This document shows positions 1 to 8,178 of a stretch of DNA of 64,000 bases, piece by piece. This stretch comes from Herbiconiux sp. SALV-R1. GTDB taxonomy: Bacteria; Actinomycetota; Actinomycetes; Actinomycetales; Microbacteriaceae. A program made the position numbers and the translations under genes. The DNA lies in the NCBI RefSeq assembly GCF_013113715.1, contig NZ_CP053344.1, positions 4,154,001-4,218,000 on the forward strand. Direction: 5' to 3'. Position 1 is the first letter of the stretch, and each line of letters begins with the position of its first letter. The notes beneath the pieces were generated by a model. The model did no database searches, had not been told where the DNA came from, and saw only the letters and a list, made by a program, of their open reading frames with translations.

Positions 1-1
1 T

Positions 2-343
2 CTCGTGCGCTCGACCAACCAAGGGCCGACCGGGCAGGCGCATTTCGTGGAGGAGGCGCTCGCCGGCATCAACGGCGGGGCGCGCAAGGCGCCGCCGCAG
101 CTGCCTTACATCACCGACTGGGCGTGTTCGTCGTCGGGCGCGTGGGTGGCGCTCGTGATCGAGTCGCTGTTCGGCGTCTCCGTGGCGCTCGACGGGTCGC
201 TGTCGCTCATCGGGAGCGGTGCGGCTGCAGCGTCCGCGCTCGACCCCGACGCCGTGCTGCGGGGAGTGCGCGCGGGTGACCGCCTCTACGACGTGCACGC
301 AGACGGGCGCGTCGTCGCCGCTCTCCCCGGGCACTACAGCTAG
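2..343 (+). CDS. C-terminal end of a protein cut by the window edge, family uncertain
   Basis: The frame is open from the first bases to a TAG at 341-343, so only the last ~113 residues are seen and the GTG at 5 need not be a start. The fragment has an Asn-Gln-Gly-Pro-Thr-Gly stretch, a Trp-Ala-Cys-Ser-Ser-Ser segment and a final short beta-rich part containing RLYDVHADGR. This general look recalls the tail of large (alpha/alpha)6-barrel glycoside-hydrolase-like proteins, but I cannot name a family from this fragment. It ends 57 bp before the AraC-type gene in the same direction. Confidence 0.45.
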   Translation, partial: LVRSTNQGPTGQAHFVEEALAGINGGARKAPPQLPYITDWACSSSGAWVALVIESLFGVSVALDGSLSLIGSGAAAASALDPDAVLRGVRAGDRLYDVHADGRVVAALPGHYS

Positions 344-400
344 CCGAAGGGGCCGTCGGCTGGGCTACAGTTGCCGCAGGCCATTGCGAGGGAGCAGCAC

Positions 401-1441
401 ATGGTGGGTGACGAGGGAACCCTGTTGACGGGGGTTCGGGCGACGCGGGTCGACGGTGCCCTGTCGGAGGCCGAGCAAGACCTGATCCTCCCCTCCACCG
501 AAGAGCATGACCTCGATCTCTTCCGCGATCGGCTCAACGCGGCGTACTACCCGGCGTTCGTCGACGTGGTCGGGTCGAAGCCCAAGCTCGACCATGGCCG
601 ACTGAACGCCGCGAAACTCGGCCGGGTGACCGTCGGGTTCGTCCGCTTCGGTCACCAGGCGGTGGTCGACCCGGGAACCATCGACGGTTTCCATGTGAAC
701 GTCCCGGTGGCCGGGATGATCGGCTCCCGATGCGGCGACCAGTCGGTGCTCGCGAGGCCTGGAACGGCGGCGGTCTTCACGCCGAACGGACCCACGAAGC
801 TCCCGTTCTGGAGCGCGGACGCCGCGCAACTGTGCCTCAAGATCAGCCGGGCTGCGTTGGAGCACGAGCTCGAGGGGCTGCTCGGGCGCCCCGTGCCCGG
901 CCGCTTGGAGTTCGGCATGGCACTCGATCTCGGCACGCCGGCCGGCCAGCAGTGGAACCGTGCTCTCCGCAGCCTCGTGGACTCCGTCAGCATGGGTGGG
1001 CTGCCCGGCACGGTGTCGGACTATCTCGAACGCGCCGTGATCTGTCAGCTGCTGTTCGCCGCCGACCACAATCTGGGGGAGGAGTTGGCGGCAGGGCGCA
1101 GCGCGCCGCTGCCTGGCGCTGTGCGGCGGGTGGTGGAGCTCATCGACGGCGCCCCCGAGGTGCTGCTCACGGCCGCCGACCTGGCTCGTCACGCCGGTGT
1201 GGGAGTCCGTCGACTCGAGCAGGGCTTCCGTGAGAGCCTCGGCACGACACCGAGCGCCTATCACCATAAGGTGCGACTCGAACGCGCGCGGGCCGATCTG
1301 CTCGAACCGGCGACAGGGGAGACAGTGACTTCGGTCATGTACCGATGGGGCTTCTCCAATCACGCGCGCTTCGCGGCGAACTATCGCGCTCGTTTCGGGG
1401 AGAATCCCGCAGAGACCTTGAGGCGTTCACTCGGCGCCTGA
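401..1441 (+). CDS. AraC family transcriptional regulator
   Basis: 346 aa. The last ~95 residues form an AraC/XylS double helix-turn-helix: a first helix pair around LLTAADLARHAGVGVRRL and a second ending in the family hallmark VMYRWGFSNHARFAANYR, followed by F-G-E-N-P. The N-terminal ~220 residues resemble the AraC-binding-like ligand domain (AraC_binding_2 type) seen in regulators of aromatic and nitrile catabolism. I chose ATG 401 because GAGGGAG lies 6 nt upstream; an upstream TTG at 371 has no such site. It probably controls the monooxygenase operon starting 147 bp downstream on the same strand; this is inferred from position only. Confidence 0.9.
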   Translation: MVGDEGTLLTGVRATRVDGALSEAEQDLILPSTEEHDLDLFRDRLNAAYYPAFVDVVGSKPKLDHGRLNAAKLGRVTVGFVRFGHQAVVDPGTIDGFHVNVPVAGMIGSRCGDQSVLARPGTAAVFTPNGPTKLPFWSADAAQLCLKISRAALEHELEGLLGRPVPGRLEFGMALDLGTPAGQQWNRALRSLVDSVSMGGLPGTVSDYLERAVICQLLFAADHNLGEELAAGRSAPLPGAVRRVVELIDGAPEVLLTAADLARHAGVGVRRLEQGFRESLGTTPSAYHHKVRLERARADLLEPATGETVTSVMYRWGFSNHARFAANYRARFGENPAETLRRSLGA

Positions 1442-1587
1442 GCGCTGCACGGCTCGGGTCACCTTTCGCAATCCGGCCGCCCGCGCTTCGGCACGCGGCT
1501 GTCGTGCTCTGCGGGGTGAAATCTATCGTCGTCATACCCGCCCGGTCGCACCCCGCGATCGGCCCCGCTCCCGAAAGGCTCGGATCG

Positions 1588-2829
1588 ATGACGATTCTCC
1601 GACACGACGTCTCAGCGCCCTCCGTCGAACAGCTCGACGAACTCGACCTGTACCGCCCGCACTTCGACGAGGAACTCGTCGCCAGAGCCACGGCACTGGT
1701 CCCGCTGATCCGGGAGCATGCCGCAGAGAGTTCGGCCAACCAAGCAGTATCGCCGGTCGTGATGAAGGCTCTCGAAGACGCCGAACTGCTCAACCTCTTC
1801 GTGCCGAGGCGCTTCGGTGGGCACGAGGCCACCATGCGCACCTCGATGGAGGTGCTCGCCGAGATCGCCCGGGGCGACGGCTCCACCGCCTGGGCGGCGT
1901 CGCTGCTCAACGTGTGCACCTGGTTCGCCACCACCTTCTCGGTCGAGGCGCAGAACGATGTCTTCGGAAGCAACCCGCACGCGAAGGTCGCGGGCATCTT
2001 CACCCCGGGAAGCTCGATGACCCGGGTGGAGGGCGGCTACCTGGTGAGCGGCCGCTGGCCGTACTCCTCGGGCTCGTTCGCCGCCGACTGGGCTGCTCTC
2101 GGCATCGCGATGGACGTCGCCGACGGGGAAGACCCTCGCGCACTCGCCCTGTTCTCGCGCGACCAGTTCACAATCGAACCCACCTGGTTCGTCACCGGGA
2201 TGAAGGGGTCGGGATCGGACACCATCGTGCTCGAGAACCAATTCGTGCCAGACCACCGCGTGCAACGTTTCGTCGACATGCGCGAGGCACACTACCTCAC
2301 GCCCTTCGCCGACACGGAGCGCAACGCGAACATGGCGTTCATCCCCGTCGCGGCCCTCGTGCTCATCTCACCGCAACTCGGGCTCGCCCGCCACGCCCTG
2401 GAGCTCACCGTGCAGAAGCTGCCCGAGAAGCCCGTCGCCTACACGCGGTACACGCAGGCCAAGAATTCGCCGGCACACCAGTTCGGCGTCGCGGCTGCGG
2501 CGACGAAGTTCCGGCTGGCCGAGCTGCTGGCCGGCGAGGCCGCCGACATCATCGACCTGAACGCCGTGCTGCGGCAGTTGCCCGACCAGGCTACGCGGGC
2601 GCGCATCCGTAACGACACCGGCATCGTCGCCGAGCTCGTGAAAGACGGGATCGACGCCCTCGTCACGGCGAACGGAGCAGGTTCCTTCGCCGAGGCGAAC
2701 GTCTTCTCCCGCATCTGGCGCGACGCCGAGATCGCAGGCCGGCACGCCTACGTGAGCCCGGAGGTCGGCAAGGAGGTCTACGGCCGGGTACTCCTTGGAG
2801 CCGACGACGCCCTCACGATGGACATCTGA
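1588..2829 (+). CDS. Acyl-CoA dehydrogenase-like flavin-dependent monooxygenase (oxygenase component)
   Basis: 413 aa, acyl-CoA dehydrogenase fold throughout: an N-terminal helical domain with the PRRFGGHEATMRTSMEVLAE segment, a beta domain with SGRWPYSSGSFAADWAALG and the GSGSDTIVLENQFVPDHRV strand, and a C-terminal four-helix bundle ending GADDALTMDI. This pattern fits group D flavoprotein hydroxylases (HsaA, HpaB-C2, DszC type), which use reduced flavin supplied by a partner, rather than true acyl-CoA dehydrogenases. The partner reductase is the fourth gene of the same operon (3812-4402). ATG 1588 has GAAAGG about 9 nt upstream. The frame is open further upstream, but that part lacks family similarity. 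The substrate is unknown. Confidence 0.85.
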   Translation: MTILRHDVSAPSVEQLDELDLYRPHFDEELVARATALVPLIREHAAESSANQAVSPVVMKALEDAELLNLFVPRRFGGHEATMRTSMEVLAEIARGDGSTAWAASLLNVCTWFATTFSVEAQNDVFGSNPHAKVAGIFTPGSSMTRVEGGYLVSGRWPYSSGSFAADWAALGIAMDVADGEDPRALALFSRDQFTIEPTWFVTGMKGSGSDTIVLENQFVPDHRVQRFVDMREAHYLTPFADTERNANMAFIPVAALVLISPQLGLARHALELTVQKLPEKPVAYTRYTQAKNSPAHQFGVAAAATKFRLAELLAGEAADIIDLNAVLRQLPDQATRARIRNDTGIVAELVKDGIDALVTANGAGSFAEANVFSRIWRDAEIAGRHAYVSPEVGKEVYGRVLLGADDALTMDI

Positions 2830-2831
2830 CG

Positions 2832-3116
2832 ATGGTGCACGAGTATGCACTCCTCACGGTGGCCGTTGACGACGTCGACGCCTTCGAGGCTTCGCATCCC
2901 GCTGCCTCGAGCATCCTTCTCTCGTCGCCGGGATGCCGGTCGGTCGAGTTTCAGCGAAGCATCGACGAACCTGGTATCTACCTCATGAAGGTCGGGTGGG
3001 ACAGGGTCGAAGACCACCTCGACACCTTCGCGTCGAGCGCGGCGGCGATCGAACTCAGCGAGGTGATCGGGCGCTACTTCAGCTCACCGCCCACTGTCGC
3101 GCACTTCGAACGGTAG
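2832..3116 (+). CDS. Small antibiotic-biosynthesis-monooxygenase (ABM)-type dimeric alpha/beta barrel protein
   Basis: 94 aa beginning two bases after the monooxygenase stop. The order of elements (HEYALLTVAVDD strand, helix, SPGCRSVEFQRSID strand, YLMKVGWDRVEDHLD, then a helix with FASS) is that of the ABM/ferredoxin-like dimeric barrel family, typically 90-110 aa. Members include cofactor-independent oxygenases and small helper or quinone-handling proteins. Position between a flavin hydroxylase and its reductase suggests it acts on, or shields, the hydroxylated product. This role is inference; the fold call is from pattern alone. Confidence 0.7.
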   Translation: MVHEYALLTVAVDDVDAFEASHPAASSILLSSPGCRSVEFQRSIDEPGIYLMKVGWDRVEDHLDTFASSAAAIELSEVIGRYFSSPPTVAHFER

Positions 3117-3125
3117 GCGGCACGG

Positions 3126-3815
3126 ATGTATCGCACGTATGACGGCATTGCAGCCATCGCTCTCGAAGGGGCGCCGGGACACCTGCTCGACCTGGTGTCG
3201 ATCGCCGGCCTCGAGCAGGATCTTCGGACGGCCGACGCCGATTCAGAGGTCACGGGGATCCTCATCGAGGGCGGCCCCGAGATGTTCTGCGGTGGACTCG
3301 ACCTCGCATCGATCAGGTCGCCGGAGGACTCCGTCGAGCTCGCAGCGGCGCTCGCGGACCTGCTGCGCGTGATGCCCCGTCTCAGCAAACCCGTCGCCGC
3401 ATCCGCAGAAGGGGATGCGCTCGCCTCCGGTGCCTCTCTGCTGTGCTGCACCGACTACGCGGCCTGTCGATCGGGGATCTCGATCGGGACGGTCGAGGCG
3501 GGGAAGGGCATCTGGCCGATGGTGGCCCAAGTTCCACTGCTCCACAGGGTCGGCGCACGAGCCGCCATGGAGAACCTCGCCAGCGGCATCCCCTTCCCTG
3601 CCGAGCGGGCGCGGGAGCTGGGGCTCGTCAACATCGTCACCGACGATCCCCGCGCCGCCGCGGTCGCCTGGCTTCGGGCCGCTTCGCGTGGAGGCGAGGC
3701 GGCGCGCCGAGGGCGTCCACTGGCGTACCACCTCGCCGATCTCGACTACGACAGGGCGCTGGACACAGCGCTCACTCACTTCAGCAGCATGTTCCGGAAG
3801 GACCACACAACATGA
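3126..3815 (+). CDS. Enoyl-CoA hydratase/isomerase (crotonase) family protein
   Basis: 229 aa, a short crotonase. It shows the oxyanion-hole segment EMFCGGLDLASI (residues ~53-64) and a second GXSXL-like loop, followed by the GTVEAGKGIWPM helix where catalytic acids usually lie. Family members are normally 255-290 aa, so this one lacks most of the C-terminal trimerisation helix. It lies in an operon with a flavin monooxygenase and overlaps the flavin reductase start by ATGA, so it probably hydrates or cleaves a CoA-bound or activated intermediate in the same pathway. The exact reaction cannot be read from the sequence. Confidence 0.75.
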   Translation: MYRTYDGIAAIALEGAPGHLLDLVSIAGLEQDLRTADADSEVTGILIEGGPEMFCGGLDLASIRSPEDSVELAAALADLLRVMPRLSKPVAASAEGDALASGASLLCCTDYAACRSGISIGTVEAGKGIWPMVAQVPLLHRVGARAAMENLASGIPFPAERARELGLVNIVTDDPRAAAVAWLRAASRGGEAARRGRPLAYHLADLDYDRALDTALTHFSSMFRKDHTT

Positions 3816-4402
3816 CCACGACCGACCATGACGACACGCCCGGCATCGCAGATGGCCGTCTCGTCGACGAGCTCTCGACGAGCACGCTGTTGAGTGCCGA
3901 GGAGTTCAAGGCCGCATTCCGCAATCATCCCGCGGGGGTCGCCGTGATCACCGCCGACCCGGGAGACGGGCCCGTCGCGCTCACCGCGACGTCGGTCTTC
4001 TCGGTGAGCGCGACGCCCCCGCTGTTGGTGTTCTCGGTGTCGGAGCTCTCCTCGGCGGCGCCCGCGATCACGCGATCGACCTCGGTCGTGGTGCACCTTC
4101 TCGGCGCCGACCAGCTCGGTCTCGCGCGACTGTGCGCCACGAGCGGCGTCGACCGGTTCGCCGGCGGCTGGGCCTGGGAACGGCTGGGCACGGGCGAGCC
4201 CCGCTTCCTCGCAGCGCCCGACTGGATCCGGGGCACGGTCGTCACCACGCTGCAGGCGGGAACCTCGACCCTCGTCGTCGTCAACGCCACTCACTCCTCG
4301 GGCTCGGCGGACGAGAGCGATCGAACGGATGGGCGTGGCGCGCGCCCGCTCGTCTACCACAACCGCACCTGGCACGAGTTGAGCGAGCGCTCTGCGGTGT
4401 GA
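3812..4402 (+). CDS. Flavin reductase (partner of two-component monooxygenase)
   Basis: 196 aa flavin-reductase-like domain: HPAGVAVITADPGDGPVALT is the family's first strand-turn-strand, followed by TSVFSVSATPPLLVFSV, which binds the flavin isoalloxazine. Proteins of this family pass electrons from NAD(P)H to FMN or FAD and release reduced flavin for a separate oxygenase, here most likely the product of 1588-2829. The ATG overlaps the crotonase stop in an ATGA, indicating translational coupling. About 35 residues of unrelated sequence precede the domain. The C-terminus is short and polar. Confidence 0.88.
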   Translation: MTTTDHDDTPGIADGRLVDELSTSTLLSAEEFKAAFRNHPAGVAVITADPGDGPVALTATSVFSVSATPPLLVFSVSELSSAAPAITRSTSVVVHLLGADQLGLARLCATSGVDRFAGGWAWERLGTGEPRFLAAPDWIRGTVVTTLQAGTSTLVVVNATHSSGSADESDRTDGRGARPLVYHNRTWHELSERSAV

Positions 4403-4458
4403 GCCGAGGGAGGGTCGACCACGCGCCGGGACCGTGCGAAGCGGGGCAGGATGGGGTC

Positions 4459-4896
4459 ATGAGCGAGAACGGGCCCGTCTTCAGCATCGACCGGATGGAC
4501 GTGGGGCCGGACGACCTGGCGGCCCAGCTCCCCGTCAGGGCGCGGCTGCTGCGGGTCATCGCGGGCCCCGATCGGCCCGACTACTGCCTGGCGGTCGCGG
4601 AGCAGCCCATCCGTCACCGCACCTCGCTCGAGCAGCTGCGGGCCGCGGGGGTCGACCCGGCGAAGGCCGACCCGCAGATGATCAGGGTGCACGACGACGG
4701 GTCGGTCGACCTGCTCGTGTTCGGGCTCGTGCTCGCCGCACGCCTGCAGGGCGAGCAGCTCCACGCCGGGAGGCGCGACCTCGCCACCGGGCTCGCCTAC
4801 GTCGTCGACAACACCCTCCTGAAGGATGCGACCCTCGACCTCCGCAAAGCCCTGTACGTCGCCGTCGTCGACATCACCGACCGCTCCGCGGAGTGA
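4459..4896 (+). CDS. Conserved-looking hypothetical protein, function unknown
   Basis: 145 aa starting MSENGPVFSIDRMDVGPDDL. It is acidic and soluble, with no signal peptide, membrane segment or motif I recognise. Codon use is the strongly GC3-rich pattern of its neighbours and the frame is clean, so it is probably a real gene. It follows the flavin reductase by 56 bp on the same strand and precedes the GntR gene by 30 bp. A frame open upstream (from 4132) overlaps the flavin reductase and is not used. Confidence 0.65.
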   Translation: MSENGPVFSIDRMDVGPDDLAAQLPVRARLLRVIAGPDRPDYCLAVAEQPIRHRTSLEQLRAAGVDPAKADPQMIRVHDDGSVDLLVFGLVLAARLQGEQLHAGRRDLATGLAYVVDNTLLKDATLDLRKALYVAVVDITDRSAE

Positions 4897-4926
4897 GGTG
4901 GGGTGCGCGTCGACTAGGGTTCAGGC

Positions 4927-5616
4927 GTGGTGCTCAAGGCGATCGACTCGTTCCTGCCCCGCATCGAGGGCGCGGCGATTCCTCGTGGGGCCGCGGCCGA
5001 CGTCGTGTTCGAGGCGATGTGCGCGGCGCTCGTCTCCGGCGAGTTGGGGCCCGGCATGACCGTGCACGACGCGACAATCGCCGAGCACCTCGGCATCTCG
5101 CGCACCCCGGTGCGCGAAGCGATCCAGAGGCTCCGGATGCTCGGTGTCATCGAGTCGGCAGCGAACCGGCACACACGAATCGTCGATGTGTCGCCGGTGC
5201 GCACCGAGCAGGCCCTGCACACGTGGACGGGTCTGTTCCAGGTGCTCTGCGAAGAGGTGATCCCTCGCGCAGACGCCGGCATCGTCGCGTCGCTCGTCGA
5301 GCAGCACGCGGCCTTCGGGGCAGCGCGTGCTGCAGCCGACGACATCGGCATGGCGCGCACGAACTTCGCGTTCTACGCCGTGCCTCTCCCGCTGTCGCGC
5401 AACCCGGTGCTGGTCGACGCCCTTCGTCGCGTCGTGTTCGTCATCAGGCTGGGCGGGCTGAGTCTTCCCGACCACATCGACGTCGACACGGTCGAGAGGG
5501 CGCAGCTCGGCGTGGTGGAGGCGTTCCGGCAGGGCGATCCCGCGCCGGCCGCGGCGGCCATGCTGGCGTTGCGGCACCTTCGGATCCCGCGCGAGGAGAC
5601 CCGATCGGGGGGTTGA
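4927..5616 (+). CDS. GntR family transcriptional regulator
   Basis: 229 aa from a GTG start. A winged helix-turn-helix spans about residues 20-85, with the GntR hallmark TIAEHLGISRTPVREAIQRL, and a helical C-terminal effector domain of FCD (FadR) type, though short and divergent. GntR/FCD proteins usually repress catabolic genes and bind carboxylates. It is the last gene of the left co-directional run, and a 20-bp inverted repeat sits directly after its coding region at 5630-5649. Target genes are not known; the adjacent monooxygenase operon is a candidate. Confidence 0.88.
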   Translation: MVLKAIDSFLPRIEGAAIPRGAAADVVFEAMCAALVSGELGPGMTVHDATIAEHLGISRTPVREAIQRLRMLGVIESAANRHTRIVDVSPVRTEQALHTWTGLFQVLCEEVIPRADAGIVASLVEQHAAFGAARAAADDIGMARTNFAFYAVPLPLSRNPVLVDALRRVVFVIRLGGLSLPDHIDVDTVERAQLGVVEAFRQGDPAPAAAAMLALRHLRIPREETRSGG

Positions 5617-5629
5617 CCCGGGCGGAACC

Positions 5630-5649
5630 AGCACCAATATACTGGTGCT
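5630..5649 (+). promoter_or_regulatory. Inverted repeat over a likely promoter of the cell-wall protein gene
   Basis: AGCACCA and TGGTGCT form perfect 7-bp arms around a 6-bp spacer. A TTGACC at 5613-5618 and TATACT at 5638-5643 give a promoter-like pair with a long 19-bp spacer, so the palindrome would cover the -10 box and act as an operator. No T-run follows, which argues against a terminator, although it does lie between the GntR stop and the next gene. Confidence 0.45.
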
Positions 5650-5676
5650 CCTTCCGGCCCCGACCTTGGAGACCCA

Positions 5677-7815
5677 ATGCCCGCATCCGTCGTCACCGCA
5701 CCGCGAGCGCGAGGCATCGCCCGTCTGCGTCACCTGCTCGCCCTGGGGGCGGCCGTCGCACTCGTGGGCGCCGGGTTCGCCGTTCCGTCATCGGCAGTCG
5801 CCCGCGAGAGCGCCGCCGATGAGAGCGTCGCCGACGGATGCTCCTTCGAGACCGGGTTCTGCCAGGTCGACGGGCAGCCGGGGTCGTCGCACGAGGTCGC
5901 CGTCCCCACCGGTGTGAGCCGCATCACCGCCCTCGTCATCGGCGGAGCGGGGGGTGCGAACAGCTCGGGGCAGCCCGGCGGCCAGGGCGGGTTGACCATG
6001 GCGACCTTCGAGGTGAGTGCGGGTCAGACGCTCGACGTCATCATCGGCGGCGCCGCCTCGGGCGCGGCACCGGGCGTCGGCTTCACCTCGGGCGGGAAGG
6101 GCGGCCGCTCGGTCGCCACCCCCGACTTCATGCCGACCGGTGGCGGGGGCGGAGGGTCGAGTGCGGTGCTCGACGGCACGTCGGGCGAGGTGATAGCGGT
6201 CGCGGGAGGCGGTGGCGGTGCCGGAGGCGACGCTCTCGGTGGAGGTGCGCCGGGCGGCAGCGGGGGAGACGGCGGGCAGCCCGCCTCCTCGGGCGGCAAC
6301 GGCTCCCCGACGGGCACCTCGAGCGACGGAGCCCAGGGTGGCGACGGCGGAGGAGCGGGGCAGCCCGACGGTGAGGACAACACGACGGTCTCGATCGCCC
6401 CGACTCCCGGAGCGGGCGGGGGCGGGTACGCCGACGGCGGCAGCGGCGGCGGCGGATCGAGCGGGTTCACGGGCACACCCGACGGCACCGAGGACTACGC
6501 CTCCGCGGGCGGCGGCGGGGGCGGCCAGTCGTACGTCGCGCCCTCGGTCGTGACCTGGCGCTTCCTCGCCTCCGGGCCGTGGAACGCGGCCGGCGACGGA
6601 ACCGTGCTCCTCTACACCTCGTCCGGATCCGTCTTCACCTGCGCCAGCGGCACCCAAGACGACGTGCTGCCCGACGCGGCCACCGGTGTGATGGTGGTCG
6701 CCGCAGGAGGCGCGGGCGAGTCGACCGAGGACAACGGTCAGGGCGGGGCCGGCGCGCTCGTCACGGGTCAGTTCGCGGTTGCGGGCGGCACGCAGCTGAA
6801 GGTGGTCGTCGGATGCGCGGGCGACCACGGCGGGTACGGATGGTCGTCGGGAGGGGCCGGCGGAAGCGCGCACGACCTGACCAAGACCGGTGGGCGAGGG
6901 GGTGGATCCTCCGCGGTGGTCCCGGGGAACTCGGCTCCGAGCATCGGGGCGGGCGGGGGTGGCGGCGCCGGCGGCCCCATCTTCGACGCGGTCTGCAACT
7001 GCTCGGGCGGCAACGGGGGTGTCGGCATCGGCACGCCGGTGGCCGGAGGCATCGGCGAGGCCGGCGCGGGCGGTCAAGGCGGGGGCCTGTTCGGTGGCGA
7101 CGGAGGTGCGGGGGGCTTCTCCGACGGCGCCTCGGGTGACGACGGTCAGAATGGCGAGTTCCTGAAGGCCCCCGGCGGCGGGGGTGGGGGCGGCATCGTC
7201 AGCGGCGGCAGCTTCGGCCGCCGCGGCGGCGAGAGCTCGGCCGGCGGCGGCGGGGGAGCGGGGTCGTCGTACGCGGTCGACGGGGCGATCTTCCTGACGG
7301 GCGGCACCCTCGACCCGACGGTGTTCGACGACGGCGTGGTGCTCATCATTCCGGTGGTGCCTCCGCAGCTCTCCACGACGTTGACGATCGACCAGCCCGT
7401 CCTCAACGCGACGGGAGCGAAGCCTGACGTGAGCGTCGGGGTGACCTGCACGGTGGCCGGCGACGTCGTCACCTCAGAGCAGCTGCGCTTCGCGGGGGAG
7501 CAGCGCACGCTGACGGTGAGCGGGATCGACCGTGGCGCAGAGTGCACGGCGCGCATCCTCGAGCCGGCGGATGCCGGGGCGGCAGACCCGGTCGTCACCG
7601 TGATGGACGCGGACAAGCGCATCTCGCTCAGCTACGACGCGTCGAAGGCGAACGCCGGTGGAGGGGGAGGCGCCGCCGGCGCCGGCGCGGGGTCGTCTCG
7701 CCTCGCCGACACGGGCGCATCCCCGGCGAACGCCGTCGGGTTGGTCGCACTGCTCCTTGCCGCAGGTGTGGGAGCGCTCGTCGGGAGGCGACGGTTCGCG
7801 CGAATGGGCCGGTAA
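5677..7815 (+). CDS. Glycine-rich secreted protein with LADTG cell-wall sorting signal
   Basis: 712 aa. Residues ~1-45 form a long signal peptide with a basic start and a hydrophobic core ending near SSAVARESA. Two glycine-rich repeats follow (about 55-300 and 310-555), each starting with a valine-rich strand such as ITALVIGGAGG or GVMVVAAGGAG, typical of Gly_rich domain proteins. Next is one immunoglobulin-like domain with paired cysteines (~565-650). The C-terminus is a sortase signal: LADTG at 676-680, a hydrophobic helix and RRRFARMGR. LAxTG is the class E sortase motif usual in high-GC actinobacteria. Expected location: covalently attached to peptidoglycan, outside the cell. No sortase gene is in the window and no function is evident. 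Confidence 0.85.
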   Translation: MPASVVTAPRARGIARLRHLLALGAAVALVGAGFAVPSSAVARESAADESVADGCSFETGFCQVDGQPGSSHEVAVPTGVSRITALVIGGAGGANSSGQPGGQGGLTMATFEVSAGQTLDVIIGGAASGAAPGVGFTSGGKGGRSVATPDFMPTGGGGGGSSAVLDGTSGEVIAVAGGGGGAGGDALGGGAPGGSGGDGGQPASSGGNGSPTGTSSDGAQGGDGGGAGQPDGEDNTTVSIAPTPGAGGGGYADGGSGGGGSSGFTGTPDGTEDYASAGGGGGGQSYVAPSVVTWRFLASGPWNAAGDGTVLLYTSSGSVFTCASGTQDDVLPDAATGVMVVAAGGAGESTEDNGQGGAGALVTGQFAVAGGTQLKVVVGCAGDHGGYGWSSGGAGGSAHDLTKTGGRGGGSSAVVPGNSAPSIGAGGGGGAGGPIFDAVCNCSGGNGGVGIGTPVAGGIGEAGAGGQGGGLFGGDGGAGGFSDGASGDDGQNGEFLKAPGGGGGGGIVSGGSFGRRGGESSAGGGGGAGSSYAVDGAIFLTGGTLDPTVFDDGVVLIIPVVPPQLSTTLTIDQPVLNATGAKPDVSVGVTCTVAGDVVTSEQLRFAGEQRTLTVSGIDRGAECTARILEPADAGAADPVVTVMDADKRISLSYDASKANAGGGGGAAGAGAGSSRLADTGASPANAVGLVALLLAAGVGALVGRRRFARMGR

Positions 7816-7853
7816 GACGTCGGCACGGCCCCCGCGGCCCTACTCCCGTGAGG

Positions 7854-7880
7854 GCGACCGGCAAGCCCCTTGCCGGTCGC
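7854..7880 (+). terminator. Strong 12-bp hairpin after the LADTG protein gene
   Basis: GCGACCGGCAAG and CTTGCCGGTCGC are perfectly complementary with a 3-nt loop. It lies 39 bp after the stop of the cell-wall protein gene and just before the Shine-Dalgarno region of the next small gene. There is no T-tract, as is common for actinobacterial terminators. Confidence 0.6.
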
Positions 7881-7904
7881 GAGGGGAGGCCTAGCGTGGG
7901 GCGC

Positions 7905-8138
7905 ATGGAGAAGACAAAGATCCGCTGGAACGACGAAGCACGCGCGAAGATCCTCGACGATGCCGACCGGGTGCTGCAGGAGGCCGTCGAGGCGACCGCC
8001 GCCTCCCACGCCGACGCCTCGCCGGACGAGGTGTACGCCGAGCTCAACCGCCACCTGAAAGACCGCTTCATCGACTACGAGCCCGGCCCCGACGTGCGCA
8101 AGTACGCCGACGCCATCGTGGCGGGTGACATCGGCTGA
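7905..8138 (+). CDS. Small hypothetical protein
   Basis: 77 aa, starting MEKTKIRWNDEARAKILDDA; mostly helical, charged and soluble, with no known motif found. An in-frame GTG at 7896 is an alternative start, since AGGGGAGG ends 6 nt before it, while the ATG at 7905 is 15 nt away from that site. Codon use fits the genome. It stands alone between the glycine-rich protein gene and the GH10 lipoprotein gene, and nothing in its context suggests a function. Confidence 0.6.
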   Translation: MEKTKIRWNDEARAKILDDADRVLQEAVEATAASHADASPDEVYAELNRHLKDRFIDYEPGPDVRKYADAIVAGDIG

Positions 8139-8178
8139 CGACTGTCGCTCCGGGGCGGCACCACGCCAGGATGACAGC

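Noticed and set aside
365-1363. A 332-codon minus-strand open frame opposite the AraC gene
   Set aside because: No recognisable domain; the plus-strand frame has the complete AraC DNA-binding domain and a good ribosome site.
5677-7815. The repeated GGCGG pattern as a possible CRISPR or tandem DNA repeat
   Set aside because: The repetition comes from glycine codons in an open frame with a signal peptide and a sorting signal; units are irregular, with no spacers.
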